64,000 nt of DNA from the NCBI RefSeq assembly GCF_027533645.1, contig NZ_JAQAGY010000006.1, positions 124,001 through 188,000 on the forward strand, given 5' to 3'. The position numbers were made by a program, and so were the translations under genes. Below, in pieces: positions 48,387 to 57,220 of the stretch. The first letter of the stretch is position 1. Every line of letters begins with the position of its first letter. The notes under the pieces are model-generated. The model did not search any database. It saw only the letters and a program-made list of their open reading frames with translations, and was not told the DNA's origin. Origin of the DNA: Paenibacillus caseinilyticus. GTDB taxonomy: Bacteria; Bacillota; Bacilli; Paenibacillales; NBRC-103111.

Positions 48387-49847
48387 CTACGCTGCAAAGA
48401 GACTCTGCAGGTACTGCGGATCATATTCAAGGACGAAATTAATCTCCTGTGCCGGACCCGGAGGCGTCAGGTAGACGTGGAATTTGTAGGTGCCGTTCAT
48501 CAGGTCCGTAACTGGGTTCTCCGATGCCTGGAATTCGACCCTGCCTCCCAGCAGGTAGCCGGCGGACGTCAGGCCGTTGAGCCAAATATTCAGGGAATCG
48601 GTCACCGTTTCGATCAGCCGGTTATTCCCCGGGCTGTCGACCTTTTGCCAGTACGTCAGGATGATCGTATTTGACACCCAGTCAAACATGCGGCGGATAG
48701 CGATAAACGCATTTTTGGGGTCCGTCGAGCCCGGATACGCTCCGGTTTGATTGCCCCAGCTCTTCCATCCGTCCATGAAATTCAGTGCTGTAACGATGCC
48801 CTGGCTGTTCAGATACGCTGCCTGATCCGGACCAAGGTAAAGCTCCGTGCCATCCTCCAGGACGGCTCCAACGGCTTTCAGCGCTTTATTGGATGGAGAG
48901 ACATAGGGAACATCGTTATTGGCCGTGTCCGTCGCCCCAATGACGCCTGCAAGCTGCGTCGAGAGGTGATACTGTTTGTCCCCCAGCTTCACCTTCGGAT
49001 AGCACGCGATCTGACGCTCCGAGGTATAGTTGTTATCCCGTTTCCATGACGGCGCGTCCGTGTACTTCGTGATGATATCCGTTGGAATATCGGTCACAGC
49101 AAGGGCCTTAAAATGCCCATTGATGTTGCCCGCCTTGGCGACCATGACAGCTGCCACTGTCGGATCCACAGAGAAGCCCGGAGCCAAAACCAGTCCCGGC
49201 ACGATACCAAAACGGGGGAATACCTGCTGAAGCAGCTCCAGCCCCTTCGATTTGCCGGTGGTGGAATCCACGCCGCCGATGATTTCCGCAGCCGTGACGG
49301 CCGCCGGGTTCAGCTTCGAATAGCTCACGCTCAGCTTGGTCGCAGCCACCGGGATCGTCCCGCCATTCTTGACGGTGAGGAGTACCTGGCCGCTGCCGTT
49401 AAAGCCGATGGTATAATCCCGCGGCGTTTGGAAGGTGGTCGCCTTGTCTTCCGATTTCACGACGACCGTACTCAGCAGAACACCCTCAGCCTCGATCGTT
49501 GCCGCGCCGCTCGAAAGCGACAGAACGGCGTCGGCTACTGCGGTCTTATGCGTGGACGGATCCAGAACGTTCACGAACACTGCAGGGGCCAGCTGGTATT
49601 TTCCGAAATGGGAGTCCATCGCTTCGCAGAGCGTATAATCATCCCAGGCGTCGCTGTAACCGATGGCCGCGACAGCCTCCTCCCACTTGTAGCAGAGCAT
49701 CGGGACATTGACCGGAGCAGTTGCCGATGTGGATTGGTTGACCGGGGCCGTGCCGAAGAAGACCGGAATGCCGGCGGCCGCGGTGGCCGGGGCGAGTATC
49801 GATGTGGGGGCCTCGCTCGTGCTTGCTCCGTGTTTAAATGCTGCCAT
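48387..49847 (-). CDS. Tail sheath protein (P2 FI family)
   Basis: A 486-residue contractile sheath subunit. HGASTSE begins the protein, and AGVIGATDTANNDVPYVSPSNK and NFMDGWKSWGNQTGAYPGSTDPKN are family landmarks. It proves a contractile (myovirus-type) tail. It is followed by tube, chaperone and tape measure genes. Confidence 0.96.
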   Translation of the reverse strand: MAAFKHGASTSEAPTSILAPATAAAGIPVFFGTAPVNQSTSATAPVNVPMLCYKWEEAVAAIGYSDAWDDYTLCEAMDSHFGKYQLAPAVFVNVLDPSTHKTAVADAVLSLSSGAATIEAEGVLLSTVVVKSEDKATTFQTPRDYTIGFNGSGQVLLTVKNGGTIPVAATKLSVSYSKLNPAAVTAAEIIGGVDSTTGKSKGLELLQQVFPRFGIVPGLVLAPGFSVDPTVAAVMVAKAGNINGHFKALAVTDIPTDIITKYTDAPSWKRDNNYTSERQIACYPKVKLGDKQYHLSTQLAGVIGATDTANNDVPYVSPSNKALKAVGAVLEDGTELYLGPDQAAYLNSQGIVTALNFMDGWKSWGNQTGAYPGSTDPKNAFIAIRRMFDWVSNTIILTYWQKVDSPGNNRLIETVTDSLNIWLNGLTSAGYLLGGRVEFQASENPVTDLMNGTYKFHVYLTPPGPAQEINFVLEYDPQYLQSLFAA

Positions 49848-49850
49848 GTG

Positions 49851-50114
49851 TTATCCCCTTCCTCCGAGCTTTCGGTATGCGGTGTATTCGGTTGTCCCTG
49901 GCGTCGAAATGTTTGCCTGCACGCGGGCCAGCTCGGTGACCGGTACCGTCAGCTCTTTAATTTCCGGATGCGCCTCGGTCAAATCGACGAGGTACTCGGG
50001 AATGCCATCGCTGAATACGGTGTACTGCGTCAGCCTGCCGCCCGGCAGGTTCGGTCCTATATAGATGACCTGCGGCGGAGCCGCGGTCTCCGCAGGCTTT
50101 TTGCGCGACTTCAT
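49851..50114 (-). CDS. Small tail-region protein (87 aa), unknown
   Basis: An 87-residue protein beginning MKSRKKPAE, then IYIGPNLPGGRLTQYTVF. GAGGAGG precedes the ATG at 50114; the longer frame to 50210 has no site. It overlaps the upstream gene by 4 bp. Proteins of this size before the sheath are common in Firmicutes prophages but have no established role. Confidence 0.75.
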   Translation of the reverse strand: MKSRKKPAETAAPPQVIYIGPNLPGGRLTQYTVFSDGIPEYLVDLTEAHPEIKELTVPVTELARVQANISTPGTTEYTAYRKLGGRG

Positions 50115-50566
50115 ATCCCTTCGACCTCCTCTTGAATGGTGGGTATGGACCACAGCGTAATGGCCTCGCCGACCCAATGCGGCATGGGCTGTTCCTCGAA
50201 TACTTGCCATTCGTAGGGGAGCTCCAGGCGAAACACTCCGCCCAGCCCTCTACGCTTTTGCAAATGCTGCCTTACTCGTTCCATCAAATTCATAACATAG
50301 TAAAACCCGTCATCATCGTCACGGTACGTCCCGAAGATCAGGCGAACACTCATATGCCCGCCTTCCATGGCGTCCTTGCCTTTGAACGGCCTGACGATAA
50401 TGAACGGGTACTCCGATGGATTTTCCTCCCCAGCCAGCTGCTGGGGAAGGTATCCCGTTACGACCTGCGGACTGCGCCGCTGTCCTTCCTTGGTCTCCAT
50501 TTGATACTCAGCAAGAAGTGCCTGCAGCCTGTCCCGCAGGGCGTCGATCAAAATTACCGGGGTCAC
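50111..50566 (-). CDS. Probable tail terminator/completion protein
   Basis: A 151-residue protein starting at GTG (50566) with GGAGGTGA upstream. It contains YPFIIVRPFKG and VRLIFGTYRDDDDGFYYVMNLMERVRQHL, which fit tail-terminator-type proteins of Firmicutes phages. The assignment rests on position between gpZ-like and sheath genes. It overlaps both neighbours by 4 bp. Confidence 0.7.
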   Translation of the reverse strand: MTPVILIDALRDRLQALLAEYQMETKEGQRRSPQVVTGYLPQQLAGEENPSEYPFIIVRPFKGKDAMEGGHMSVRLIFGTYRDDDDGFYYVMNLMERVRQHLQKRRGLGGVFRLELPYEWQVFEEQPMPHWVGEAITLWSIPTIQEEVEGI

Positions 50567-51120
50567 TTGCCGTCACCTCCCAGTAATCTCTTCAGCTCAT
50601 GCTGCAGCCGCTGGCTCATCCGGCGCTCAGCCTCCGCCTCCAGGTGCTCCTTGACGCCAGGTTCCCTCAGCATTACCGGCACCGGCGGACCGAACAGCTC
50701 CTCGATCGGCAGCCGGGCTTTGCCCTTCCTCTTGAGGACTCCGATATGCCCGCCGACCTGGGTCACAAAGGCGCCCGGGATCGGCTTGCCGCCGCTGCGC
50801 TTTACAGATGCTTTCAGCACCTTCGGCTGCCTTTTTGGTGGCTTTCTAGGGGTGGTTTTGAATCGGATCAGGGGGGTGTTGGGCCCCCTGGAATCCAGTA
50901 TGGCAACCAGGTCCCCAGGCGACGCCCGCTTAATGCTCAGCGTCGGCCGCACGTCGGACAGCTTGACGTCGTACGTCTCGCGCACTTTGCGGCCGGCTTC
51001 CGTCCTCATCCCCTGAATCGTACGGTTGAGCGCGGCCGAGTATAGCTTCGGCATCGCCCGTTCAACGTCGGCCATGGTCTTTCCGGCCCGTTTCAGGTCC
51101 TCCTGCGAGACCGTGATCAT
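50563..51120 (-). CDS. Prophage minor tail protein Z-like
   Basis: A 185-residue basic protein resembling lambda gpZ-type minor tail proteins, with ALNRTIQGMRTEAGRKVRETY near the N-terminus and IPGAFVTQ followed by GHIGVLKRKGKARLPIEELFGP. It likely acts at head-tail completion. It overlaps both neighbours by 4 bp. Confidence 0.82.
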   Translation of the reverse strand: MITVSQEDLKRAGKTMADVERAMPKLYSAALNRTIQGMRTEAGRKVRETYDVKLSDVRPTLSIKRASPGDLVAILDSRGPNTPLIRFKTTPRKPPKRQPKVLKASVKRSGGKPIPGAFVTQVGGHIGVLKRKGKARLPIEELFGPPVPVMLREPGVKEHLEAEAERRMSQRLQHELKRLLGGDGK

Positions 51121-51434
51121 GACTCATTCGCCTCCAGCGTGATTTCCAGCAAGCCGGCATCCTCCGCGACCTTGGCGATATCAAAAAACTTGCCGTCCAG
51201 CTTCAGGCGCTGTCCTTCCGCCGGCTTGCTAGGAAATTCCGAGCTCCGGATAAACAAAACCACCTGAGCGAGGTACACCCCTTCGGCATACGGCTGGGCC
51301 CGGTGGTTGATCAGATCAGAGTCGACCATGCAGGTGACCTGCCGGCCGTTGACGTCATGCGTATCGGCGAACTCTTTGTCGTTCAAAAAGACGTTTGCCA
51401 CATCCCCGGCCAAAAAGTCCTTAAGGCTTGTCAT
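51117..51434 (-). CDS. Probable head-tail joining protein (105 aa)
   Basis: A 105-residue beta-rich protein (MTSLKDFLAGDVANVFLNDKEFA, then EGQRLKLDGKFFDIAKV). This pattern resembles lambda gpFII-like connectors. The assignment relies on size and position between capsid and gpZ. It overlaps the upstream gene by 14 bp. Confidence 0.65.
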   Translation of the reverse strand: MTSLKDFLAGDVANVFLNDKEFADTHDVNGRQVTCMVDSDLINHRAQPYAEGVYLAQVVLFIRSSEFPSKPAEGQRLKLDGKFFDIAKVAEDAGLLEITLEANES

Positions 51435-51810
51435 TGCTTGCCTTTCTCCGGGCTTTCTTCGGAGGAGCCGCAGGGGCAGCTTCCTCTTTTTCCGCAGCTA
51501 CCGCCGCCGGTACATCATTTACCTGCGGCGCTTCGCTGCTCAGTGACGGATCGGCGACAGCCGGAGCAGGCGGCACAGCGTCCGCTGCTAGGGTTGCCTG
51601 GGCTGGCTGACCGCCCTCCTGCGGGTTGCTCCCCTGTCCCTCGGGCGGAGGATCTTGGGGGACTGGCGGCGGATCCGCAACAATGACCGTGATTACTTTC
51701 GCCTCGAGCATCCGCTCGATCTCCTCCCCAGTTAGGCCAAAGACCTCCTGACCGGGCTGCACGACTTCCTCTGCCCTCTGAATCGGCCACTTGGCGATTA
51801 CTCTCATCAT
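51421..51810 (-). CDS. Pro/Ala/Glu-rich head-region protein
   Basis: A 129-residue protein. The first 50 residues form a small folded unit (VVQPGQEVFGLTGEEIERMLEAKVI). A long low-complexity tail rich in P, A and E follows and ends in KKARRKAS. Similar small proteins lie after the capsid gene in many phages. The tail may be a flexible head fibre or scaffold, which is inference. Confidence 0.7.
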   Translation of the reverse strand: MMRVIAKWPIQRAEEVVQPGQEVFGLTGEEIERMLEAKVITVIVADPPPVPQDPPPEGQGSNPQEGGQPAQATLAADAVPPAPAVADPSLSSEAPQVNDVPAAVAAEKEEAAPAAPPKKARRKASNDKP

Positions 51811-51824
51811 GCCGGATCTCCTCC

Positions 51825-52865
51825 TTACAAGACTTTAGCGACATACCAGCTGTCTACCTCGTACGGGATTGGCAGCGGACGGCTGTTGACCTGGAGCCAG
51901 CGCTGTGCTGGATCCTTGGTTACCCAACTGTCGGGAATCCGGTCCCCTTCAAAGGTAGCGAAGTCTTCACCTTTGATGATGGTCACAGAACCATAAGCCA
52001 TGGTAAACCGTGAACGGGTGGAAAGCATGCACACCGTGCCGCTTGGCACCATCGGCGCTTCAACCGGGTTGTTCGGGTCAGTATCCTCGTCCAGGTACCA
52101 CTCATCGTAGCTGTAGAGATCAAGTCCAAGCCGGGTAACGCGGCCAAGGTAGGTCACGCCGTTCGGGAGGGTGCGCGGATCGATTTGTCCCAATGTGATG
52201 CCCTTGTTCTCGAAGAGCTTAAGAATAAACGGGTGGGTCATGAACGCATTGGCCACATCAGATGCCAGAATGACCTCATCCGGGCTCGTTCCCGACTTTT
52301 GGATTATTGCAAGGCGCCAGGTGGTCAGGTCATCAAGTGGGTTGCTGCTGGGGTCGCTCCACCGGTGTGCTCCAGTAAGAGCCACCTTATTGGTAAATTC
52401 GTAATCGAGCGTTTGATCGACTCCATCGCCGATCATATCCACGCGACCCGTAAAGAGAACTTGAGCGCGCATCCACTCCTCCCGCCGGGTAATCGATTCA
52501 TCGAGATCGAAAAGATCGTTCGCCAGCATCTCCTTTGCCCGCTCGTCAGGAGACTTTGTCGCGTAGATATTCTCACCGAATGAACGGTTTCTCAGATCGT
52601 CCGTGGTGATCGGGCGGGTAGGTTTAATGAGAGCCGGCTTGTAAACCTTGGTCTCGTAGCCGGACCGCTCATACGTTTGACCCGGCAATCGGGGCGATAC
52701 GAAAGGAGCCATCTTCCGGCGCCCTTTGTAGAAGTCCACGTCGACGGTCTCCGTAGTGAAAGTTTTCATTTCTCTGAAGTATTTGGTAAGAAACGTTTGT
52801 ACCGGTTGGCGCAGGCGGATGGCCGCCAGAAGTGTCCTCGGTTCGTAAATGCTCACTTTTCCCAT
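51825..52865 (-). CDS. Major capsid protein (lambda gpE family)
   Basis: A 346-residue capsid protein of the lambda gpE family, with IYEPRTLLAAIR, FLTKYF, DVDFYKGRRKMAPFVSPRLPG and WMRAQVLFTG in the usual order. It follows the decoration protein gene, as in lambda (D then E). Confidence 0.95.
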   Translation of the reverse strand: MGKVSIYEPRTLLAAIRLRQPVQTFLTKYFREMKTFTTETVDVDFYKGRRKMAPFVSPRLPGQTYERSGYETKVYKPALIKPTRPITTDDLRNRSFGENIYATKSPDERAKEMLANDLFDLDESITRREEWMRAQVLFTGRVDMIGDGVDQTLDYEFTNKVALTGAHRWSDPSSNPLDDLTTWRLAIIQKSGTSPDEVILASDVANAFMTHPFILKLFENKGITLGQIDPRTLPNGVTYLGRVTRLGLDLYSYDEWYLDEDTDPNNPVEAPMVPSGTVCMLSTRSRFTMAYGSVTIIKGEDFATFEGDRIPDSWVTKDPAQRWLQVNSRPLPIPYEVDSWYVAKVL

Positions 52866-52879
52866 GTCGCTAAGTCCCC

Positions 52880-53251
52880 CTATTTGCTAGTTTTGCGAGT
52901 GAAAATACCGATGCGTCGCAGCTCTGTTTTGTGCTTCGCCAAGGTATCCGTGCCGCCAAAGGTCAGCTTGCTGTCGTTGAACTCACCCGTAAGGTACACG
53001 GCTGCCGTCTTATCGGATAAGGTGGCATCAACATCATCGGCAAGAACCGCAAAGGGAACCTGCGACCCATCGGTTTTCGTGGAATCCACCAAAACCGCCT
53101 TATTTTCAGCAGTGATCAGCGCGAGTATCGAGCCCCGCAGGTAGGCTCTACCCGCCTTCAGCGTGACCTTGTCCGTCACAATCTTCGCCTGGGAGCCTGC
53201 GAATAAATTGTCATAACTCAGGCTGTGTTTCTCGATCATAGGTTCTGCCAT
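52880..53251 (-). CDS. Head decoration protein (lambda gpD family)
   Basis: A 123-residue head-stabilising protein with LKAGRAYLRGSILALI and FAVLADDVDATLSDK, typical of the HDPD family. It abuts the protease gene and precedes the capsid gene. Confidence 0.9.
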   Translation of the reverse strand: MAEPMIEKHSLSYDNLFAGSQAKIVTDKVTLKAGRAYLRGSILALITAENKAVLVDSTKTDGSQVPFAVLADDVDATLSDKTAAVYLTGEFNDSKLTFGGTDTLAKHKTELRRIGIFTRKTSK

Positions 53252-54333
53252 TACCGGCCACCTCCGCGCTTATTCATAATTCCGGCAAGGGCCTGGGCGG
53301 TTTCCTCTGCCTCGTCCCCGGACTTCTTGTCGGGTGCCTCGCTTTCGACGTCTTGGATGCCGGACTCATCCGCATCATTTTTCATTTTCTTCATCATTTG
53401 GGTCATCTTCTGGCCCTCAGCCTTTACGATTTCCATCGCCGTGTCCGCGGCCGAAGCCATAGTTTCGTACTTGGCCTTATTAAGCAGCGCCTGACGTCCC
53501 GGGCCTGCCAGATCATCCAGAGCTTGCATTCGGGTCCGCTCCTGCTCAGCCCCTTGTTTCAGGACGGCATTAAAGATATCCGGGTATTGATTTTTCAGCG
53601 ATTCTACGGTCAGCACCGGCTGATCGCCTCCTTTGTTCTGCAGTTGAGTGGCCGCTGGTACCGGTGCGTAAGCAGCCACTGGCTGCTCCGGCGCCTCCGG
53701 CAGGCGCGGCGGCCGGGCGAATCCCGATAGATCGAACCCGATGCCATTAAATACGGCGAGCCCGCCGTGCATCATGGCTGAGATTGGCGTGCTCTGCTCG
53801 TGCTCCGTAGCAAAGCCCAGCGACACAGCCTCACTGGATGTCATCCATGTCTCCGCATCCATAAGGGCGATCAGCTCTTCGCTTGTCTTGCCAGTGCGAG
53901 CTGAGTACACCTCCACGAGCGAATCCCGAATTTTATCCAGGACGTTGGCGGTGTTGCGTAGGCCGTTCGCGTCGGCCCCCCACACACTGGTCCAAGGATT
54001 GTGGATCATCATCATGGCACCCTTGGGCATAACGATCCGGTCCCCAGCCATGGCAATGATGGAGGCGATCGAGGCGGCAAGGCCGTCCACGTGCACCGTT
54101 ACCTTGGCTGCATGCTGCTTCAACATCTGATAAATCGTAAGGCCGGCGAATACGTCCCCGCCTTTGCTGTTGATATGCACATTAATCTCGCTGACCTCCC
54201 CGAGCCCGGCCAGATCGTTGGCGAATTGCTTTGGGGTAACCTCGTCATCCCACCAGCTGGAATCGCTGATTGCCCCGTGCAGGATCAGTTTCCCGCTGTT
54301 ACTCTTCGTCTTGCTCACGTTCCAGAATTTCAT
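53251..54333 (-). CDS. ClpP-like head maturation protease with scaffold-like tail
   Basis: A protein of about 360 residues. The ClpP-type domain carries INSKGGDVFAGLTIY, the nucleophile in DGLAASIASIIAMAG, and the histidine in MMMIHNPW. The C-terminal third is charged and helical and may serve as scaffold, as in lambda gpC/Nu3. The start at 54333 is preferred; the site GGGAGGTG is somewhat distant and an upstream GTG overlaps it. It overlaps the end of the portal gene by about 35 bp. Confidence 0.93.
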   Translation of the reverse strand: MKFWNVSKTKSNSGKLILHGAISDSSWWDDEVTPKQFANDLAGLGEVSEINVHINSKGGDVFAGLTIYQMLKQHAAKVTVHVDGLAASIASIIAMAGDRIVMPKGAMMMIHNPWTSVWGADANGLRNTANVLDKIRDSLVEVYSARTGKTSEELIALMDAETWMTSSEAVSLGFATEHEQSTPISAMMHGGLAVFNGIGFDLSGFARPPRLPEAPEQPVAAYAPVPAATQLQNKGGDQPVLTVESLKNQYPDIFNAVLKQGAEQERTRMQALDDLAGPGRQALLNKAKYETMASAADTAMEIVKAEGQKMTQMMKKMKNDADESGIQDVESEAPDKKSGDEAEETAQALAGIMNKRGGGR

Positions 54334-55855
54334 TTGCGCTGTTCGCACCTCCCATTAATCCGTCGTCACGCCGCATCTTCTCTTCCCGCACCCGCTGCCG
54401 GTGATTCATTTCAAAATCGCCCCCCGTCAGCTCGGCGGTCTCGCGCTCCCTCGTGGAGAACCCTTCATCGACCCGCACCTTGGCAGCATTCGCCTCTTTC
54501 AACGGATCAATCTGCCCTGCAGATGGGCCATGCCATTCTGCTTTCGTGTAAGCTTTACGGATTATCGGGTCATCAAAGAAGCCCGGGGCATCAATCCGCC
54601 CCTTGGCCACCGCCTCGGCAAACCACTCTTCGTATATGGGCTGACAGAATCCGCTGACCATCCATGCCCGCCGCATGCGAAACATTTTCCACGCCTCGAG
54701 CAGTGCCGCCCGGCTGGCCGAGTACGATGCGGTAAAGTGCTTGACGAGCAGCTCGTAGGGTATCTCCAGTGCCGCGCCGACCTGGCGCAGGACTGCCGTG
54801 ACAAACCCGTCGAACGCGGTGTTAGGCCGCCCGGGGTTTGCCGTTTCGATGCTCTCGTTTGGCTGCAGGGATAGAACGGATCCGCTTCCGAGCTCTAAAC
54901 TGCTCTCATCCTCCAGGTCTACCTGCTGGTACCCGGGAATGCCTTCCCCCATCGCATTTTCTGGCGTGTTGGATTTGATGAACACAGTAAAAAAGCCGGA
55001 GACGACGGCTGCCGTCAACTCGGCTTCCGTGTATCGGCCCAGCTGCTTGAGTGATTCAATGACCGGCGCAAGGATCGGCACGCCGCGCCGCTGCTCCGGA
55101 CGTTCGGTTTCCAGCAGGTGCACCACGTTGCAGCGCCCGCTTTCCTTGCCCTCGGCCTCTACCCTGACCCACTGCGGTCTGCCAGCGGACTCGCCCAAGG
55201 GATGGCTGTTTCGGATCCAGTAGGCGATCACATCGCCATCCGGTCCACACTCCACCCCGCCCTTGATGTCCCGGCCTTTCTTATCCGGAGGATCACAGCA
55301 TCGGTCTGCTTCAACGATCCGAACCCGCAGATCGTACACGGAATGAAGCCGCGGTACCATCGGCAAAAGACCGAAGCAGTCGCCGGACATGAGCTGCGAT
55401 AAGAGGGCGAGCTGCTGCAGCTCATAGAAATTGTTCATCCGTGTTGCGTCGCAGTCGGTTGAGTCCGCCCATAAGGCAAACTCTCGTTCAATTGTTCGCT
55501 TGAGTTCCCGACCTTCCTCTTCGGTTAATCTGAGAAAGTCAGCGTCCAACGTCGGCTTGAGCCGCAGCCCCGTACCCACGACGTTTGTCCTGGCCGTCTT
55601 CAGGGCGCCGGTAGCCAGCGCCGCGCCGCCCATATAGAGGTCCCTTGAGCGCTGCCGTAGGGTGTCCAGATTATCCAGGATGTCCTCATCCGGTGATCCC
55701 CCGCCGAACATCCAGCCGAGCAATGATTTCTTCGTCCTGCTGGCACCGTGGTGGGAGTATCCACTGTTCATGAGGGTTAATGTCTTCTTGGCCATCTCGC
55801 GTTTGAGAGCCCATGAAGGTGCAATGCCGGCAAGGAGTCTATTCAGAGGGCTCAT
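54299..55855 (-). CDS. Portal protein (lambda gpB family)
   Basis: A 518-residue portal with N-terminal HHGASRTKKSLLGWM, ARTNVVGTGLRLKP, and FTASYSASRAALLEAWKMFRMRR in the C-terminal half, all lambda-type portal landmarks. It forms the DNA entry ring. It overlaps gpW by 4 bp and the protease by about 35 bp. Confidence 0.96.
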   Translation of the reverse strand: MSPLNRLLAGIAPSWALKREMAKKTLTLMNSGYSHHGASRTKKSLLGWMFGGGSPDEDILDNLDTLRQRSRDLYMGGAALATGALKTARTNVVGTGLRLKPTLDADFLRLTEEEGRELKRTIEREFALWADSTDCDATRMNNFYELQQLALLSQLMSGDCFGLLPMVPRLHSVYDLRVRIVEADRCCDPPDKKGRDIKGGVECGPDGDVIAYWIRNSHPLGESAGRPQWVRVEAEGKESGRCNVVHLLETERPEQRRGVPILAPVIESLKQLGRYTEAELTAAVVSGFFTVFIKSNTPENAMGEGIPGYQQVDLEDESSLELGSGSVLSLQPNESIETANPGRPNTAFDGFVTAVLRQVGAALEIPYELLVKHFTASYSASRAALLEAWKMFRMRRAWMVSGFCQPIYEEWFAEAVAKGRIDAPGFFDDPIIRKAYTKAEWHGPSAGQIDPLKEANAAKVRVDEGFSTRERETAELTGGDFEMNHRQRVREEKMRRDDGLMGGANSANEILEREQDEE

Positions 55856-56079
55856 AGGTCCCTCGGAACGATGCGCCTTACCCTCGCGCCCCCCTTGCGT
55901 CCTGACTGAAGCTGCTCCACTTCACGGCGCCAAAAATAAAGCTGCTCTCTGATTTCTGCCAGGTTAGCCCGTTCAAGCTGCCGGGTCCCAATGCGGTAGC
56001 TCTGCCCTGCAGATACGGCAAGCTCGGCCTCGAGCCAGGCGTTCAGATGGGTCTGTGCGGTCTCCAGTGTCCATGCCAT
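55852..56079 (-). CDS. gpW-like head-tail joining protein (DUF6148-type)
   Basis: A 75-residue helical protein, MAWTLETAQTHLNAWL then IGTRQLERANLAEIREQL, matching small gpW/DUF6148 proteins upstream of portals. The start at 56079 follows GGGAGGTG. The ORF's long upstream extension to 56250 is not supported. Confidence 0.85.
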   Translation of the reverse strand: MAWTLETAQTHLNAWLEAELAVSAGQSYRIGTRQLERANLAEIREQLYFWRREVEQLQSGRKGGARVRRIVPRDL

Positions 56080-56206
56080 ATGTTCCTTTTCACCTCCCTT
56101 CCCATAGTTATCATTCATTTTCCCTAAAAACAGGAAAACCCCCGTATCTCGTCGAATGTTCATGGTGCCACCCACAACATTCTTGAGAAAGGAGGTTTTT
56201 TTATAT

Positions 56207-56347
56207 ATGCGAAATGAGAATTTAAGAAGATTTGCGGATTCAGTGGACAAGCGTACTATTGCTGTTCCACCAAGGGCAAGCGAACAGAGGTCCGTAGATA
56301 AACAAACAATAAAGATTAGTCAAACTCAGCCACCAAAGAAAAAGTGA
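56207..56347 (+). CDS. Micro-protein with two SVDK motifs (46 aa)
   Basis: A 46-residue basic peptide preceded by AGAAAGGAGG. It contains SVDKRTIAVPP and SVDKQTIKIS, an internal duplication, and ends PPKKK. It lies on the plus strand, against the late operon, between gpW and the DUF6338-like gene. There is no hydrophobic segment and no similarity I can name. A second, related peptide begins two to eleven bases after its stop. Confidence 0.6.
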   Translation: MRNENLRRFADSVDKRTIAVPPRASEQRSVDKQTIKISQTQPPKKK

Positions 56348-56357
56348 GTTGAAAAAA

Positions 56358-56447
56358 ATGAAGTTCTACAACAAACAGCCTCAACCAGTTATCCGGACAG
56401 AGTCAGTTGATAAGCCAATCATAAACGTACCTAACCCGAAGAAGTGA
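56358..56447 (+). CDS. Micro-protein with one SVDK motif (29 aa)
   Basis: A 29-residue peptide ending SVDKPIINVPNPKK, clearly related to the motif in the preceding micro-protein. An in-frame TTG at 56349 is an alternative start. Its ribosome site is weak, so it may depend on coupling to the upstream stop at 56347. The 3' end overlaps the DUF6338-like gene by 17 bp on the opposite strand. Confidence 0.45.
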   Translation: MKFYNKQPQPVIRTESVDKPIINVPNPKK

Positions 56448-57162
56448 CCTCTTCTGCTTGGGCGATCGATTCAGCAGATTCCGATTCTTCCTTTGCTATC
56501 GCTTCATAAATTTTATCCGTGTCGTAAATCTTCACATAGCTCCCTGATTTTGTGTCATACAATACGTTTATAACCGGAATACCGTGGTCGTGAATAAGCC
56601 TTTTGAAATAATCTTCATTTTCAACAGATAAGTAGCGTTCGGGCTCGAATGTCCTGGACGCTTTTTTTATGCATCCTGTTATGGTTGGTCCATCGGCTTT
56701 ATCAATCCGTCCCATTTCAATTACCTGTACATCATTATTGAGAAAAAGCTCATCCCAAACAGATGGGGATTTAGATAGCTTGGCAATATTTCTTCTCGTA
56801 CGTACATAGTTGATAATATCCATAAAAACGGTGTGTAGATGATTTGCCCACAGCCAACCATACAAGAAGCTTATGATTACACTTAATCCGAGGAACCCGG
56901 CAATAAATCCCAGACCACTAGATGCATTTTTAAGATCATCTGTAGTCCATATAGTATTGTAACCGGTTATCCATCCACAGCTGTACAAAAGGTTGATCAC
57001 TAACACTGATGACAAGGAGACTGGGAACCATAATAGTACAGAAACTGCTGTGAATTCAGTCGGTGTATGCTTAACCACGGGATTAATTCCAAACGACTGC
57101 AGCCAGAAATATAGCATTAGTCCTGGTAGCAGAAATATCAATGTTCCTAGGAAACTATCCAT
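56431..57162 (-). CDS. DUF6338-like membrane protein (prophage cargo)
   Basis: A 243-residue protein with three hydrophobic segments: FLGTLIFLLPGLMLYFWLQ, VLLWFPVSLSSVLVINLLY and LGFIAGFLGLSVIISFLYG. A cytoplasmic C-terminal half follows, with VWDELF, SGSYVKIYDTD and a glutamate-rich tail. The pattern fits DUF6338, whose role is unknown. GAGGTGAGAG precedes the ATG. AT-rich composition and its place between terL and gpW mark it as inserted cargo; membrane defence or exclusion is inference. Confidence 0.7.
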   Translation of the reverse strand: MDSFLGTLIFLLPGLMLYFWLQSFGINPVVKHTPTEFTAVSVLLWFPVSLSSVLVINLLYSCGWITGYNTIWTTDDLKNASSGLGFIAGFLGLSVIISFLYGWLWANHLHTVFMDIINYVRTRRNIAKLSKSPSVWDELFLNNDVQVIEMGRIDKADGPTITGCIKKASRTFEPERYLSVENEDYFKRLIHDHGIPVINVLYDTKSGSYVKIYDTDKIYEAIAKEESESAESIAQAEEVTSSG

Positions 57163-57220
57163 GACACTCTCACCTCGGACTATATATTCTTGATTGTCAT
57201 GCTACTTCCTTCCGTACCAA

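Noticed and set aside
48387-54333. A tailocin (headless bacteriocin) rather than a phage
   Set aside because: Terminase, portal, protease, decoration and capsid genes are all intact in sequence, so a full virion is coded.
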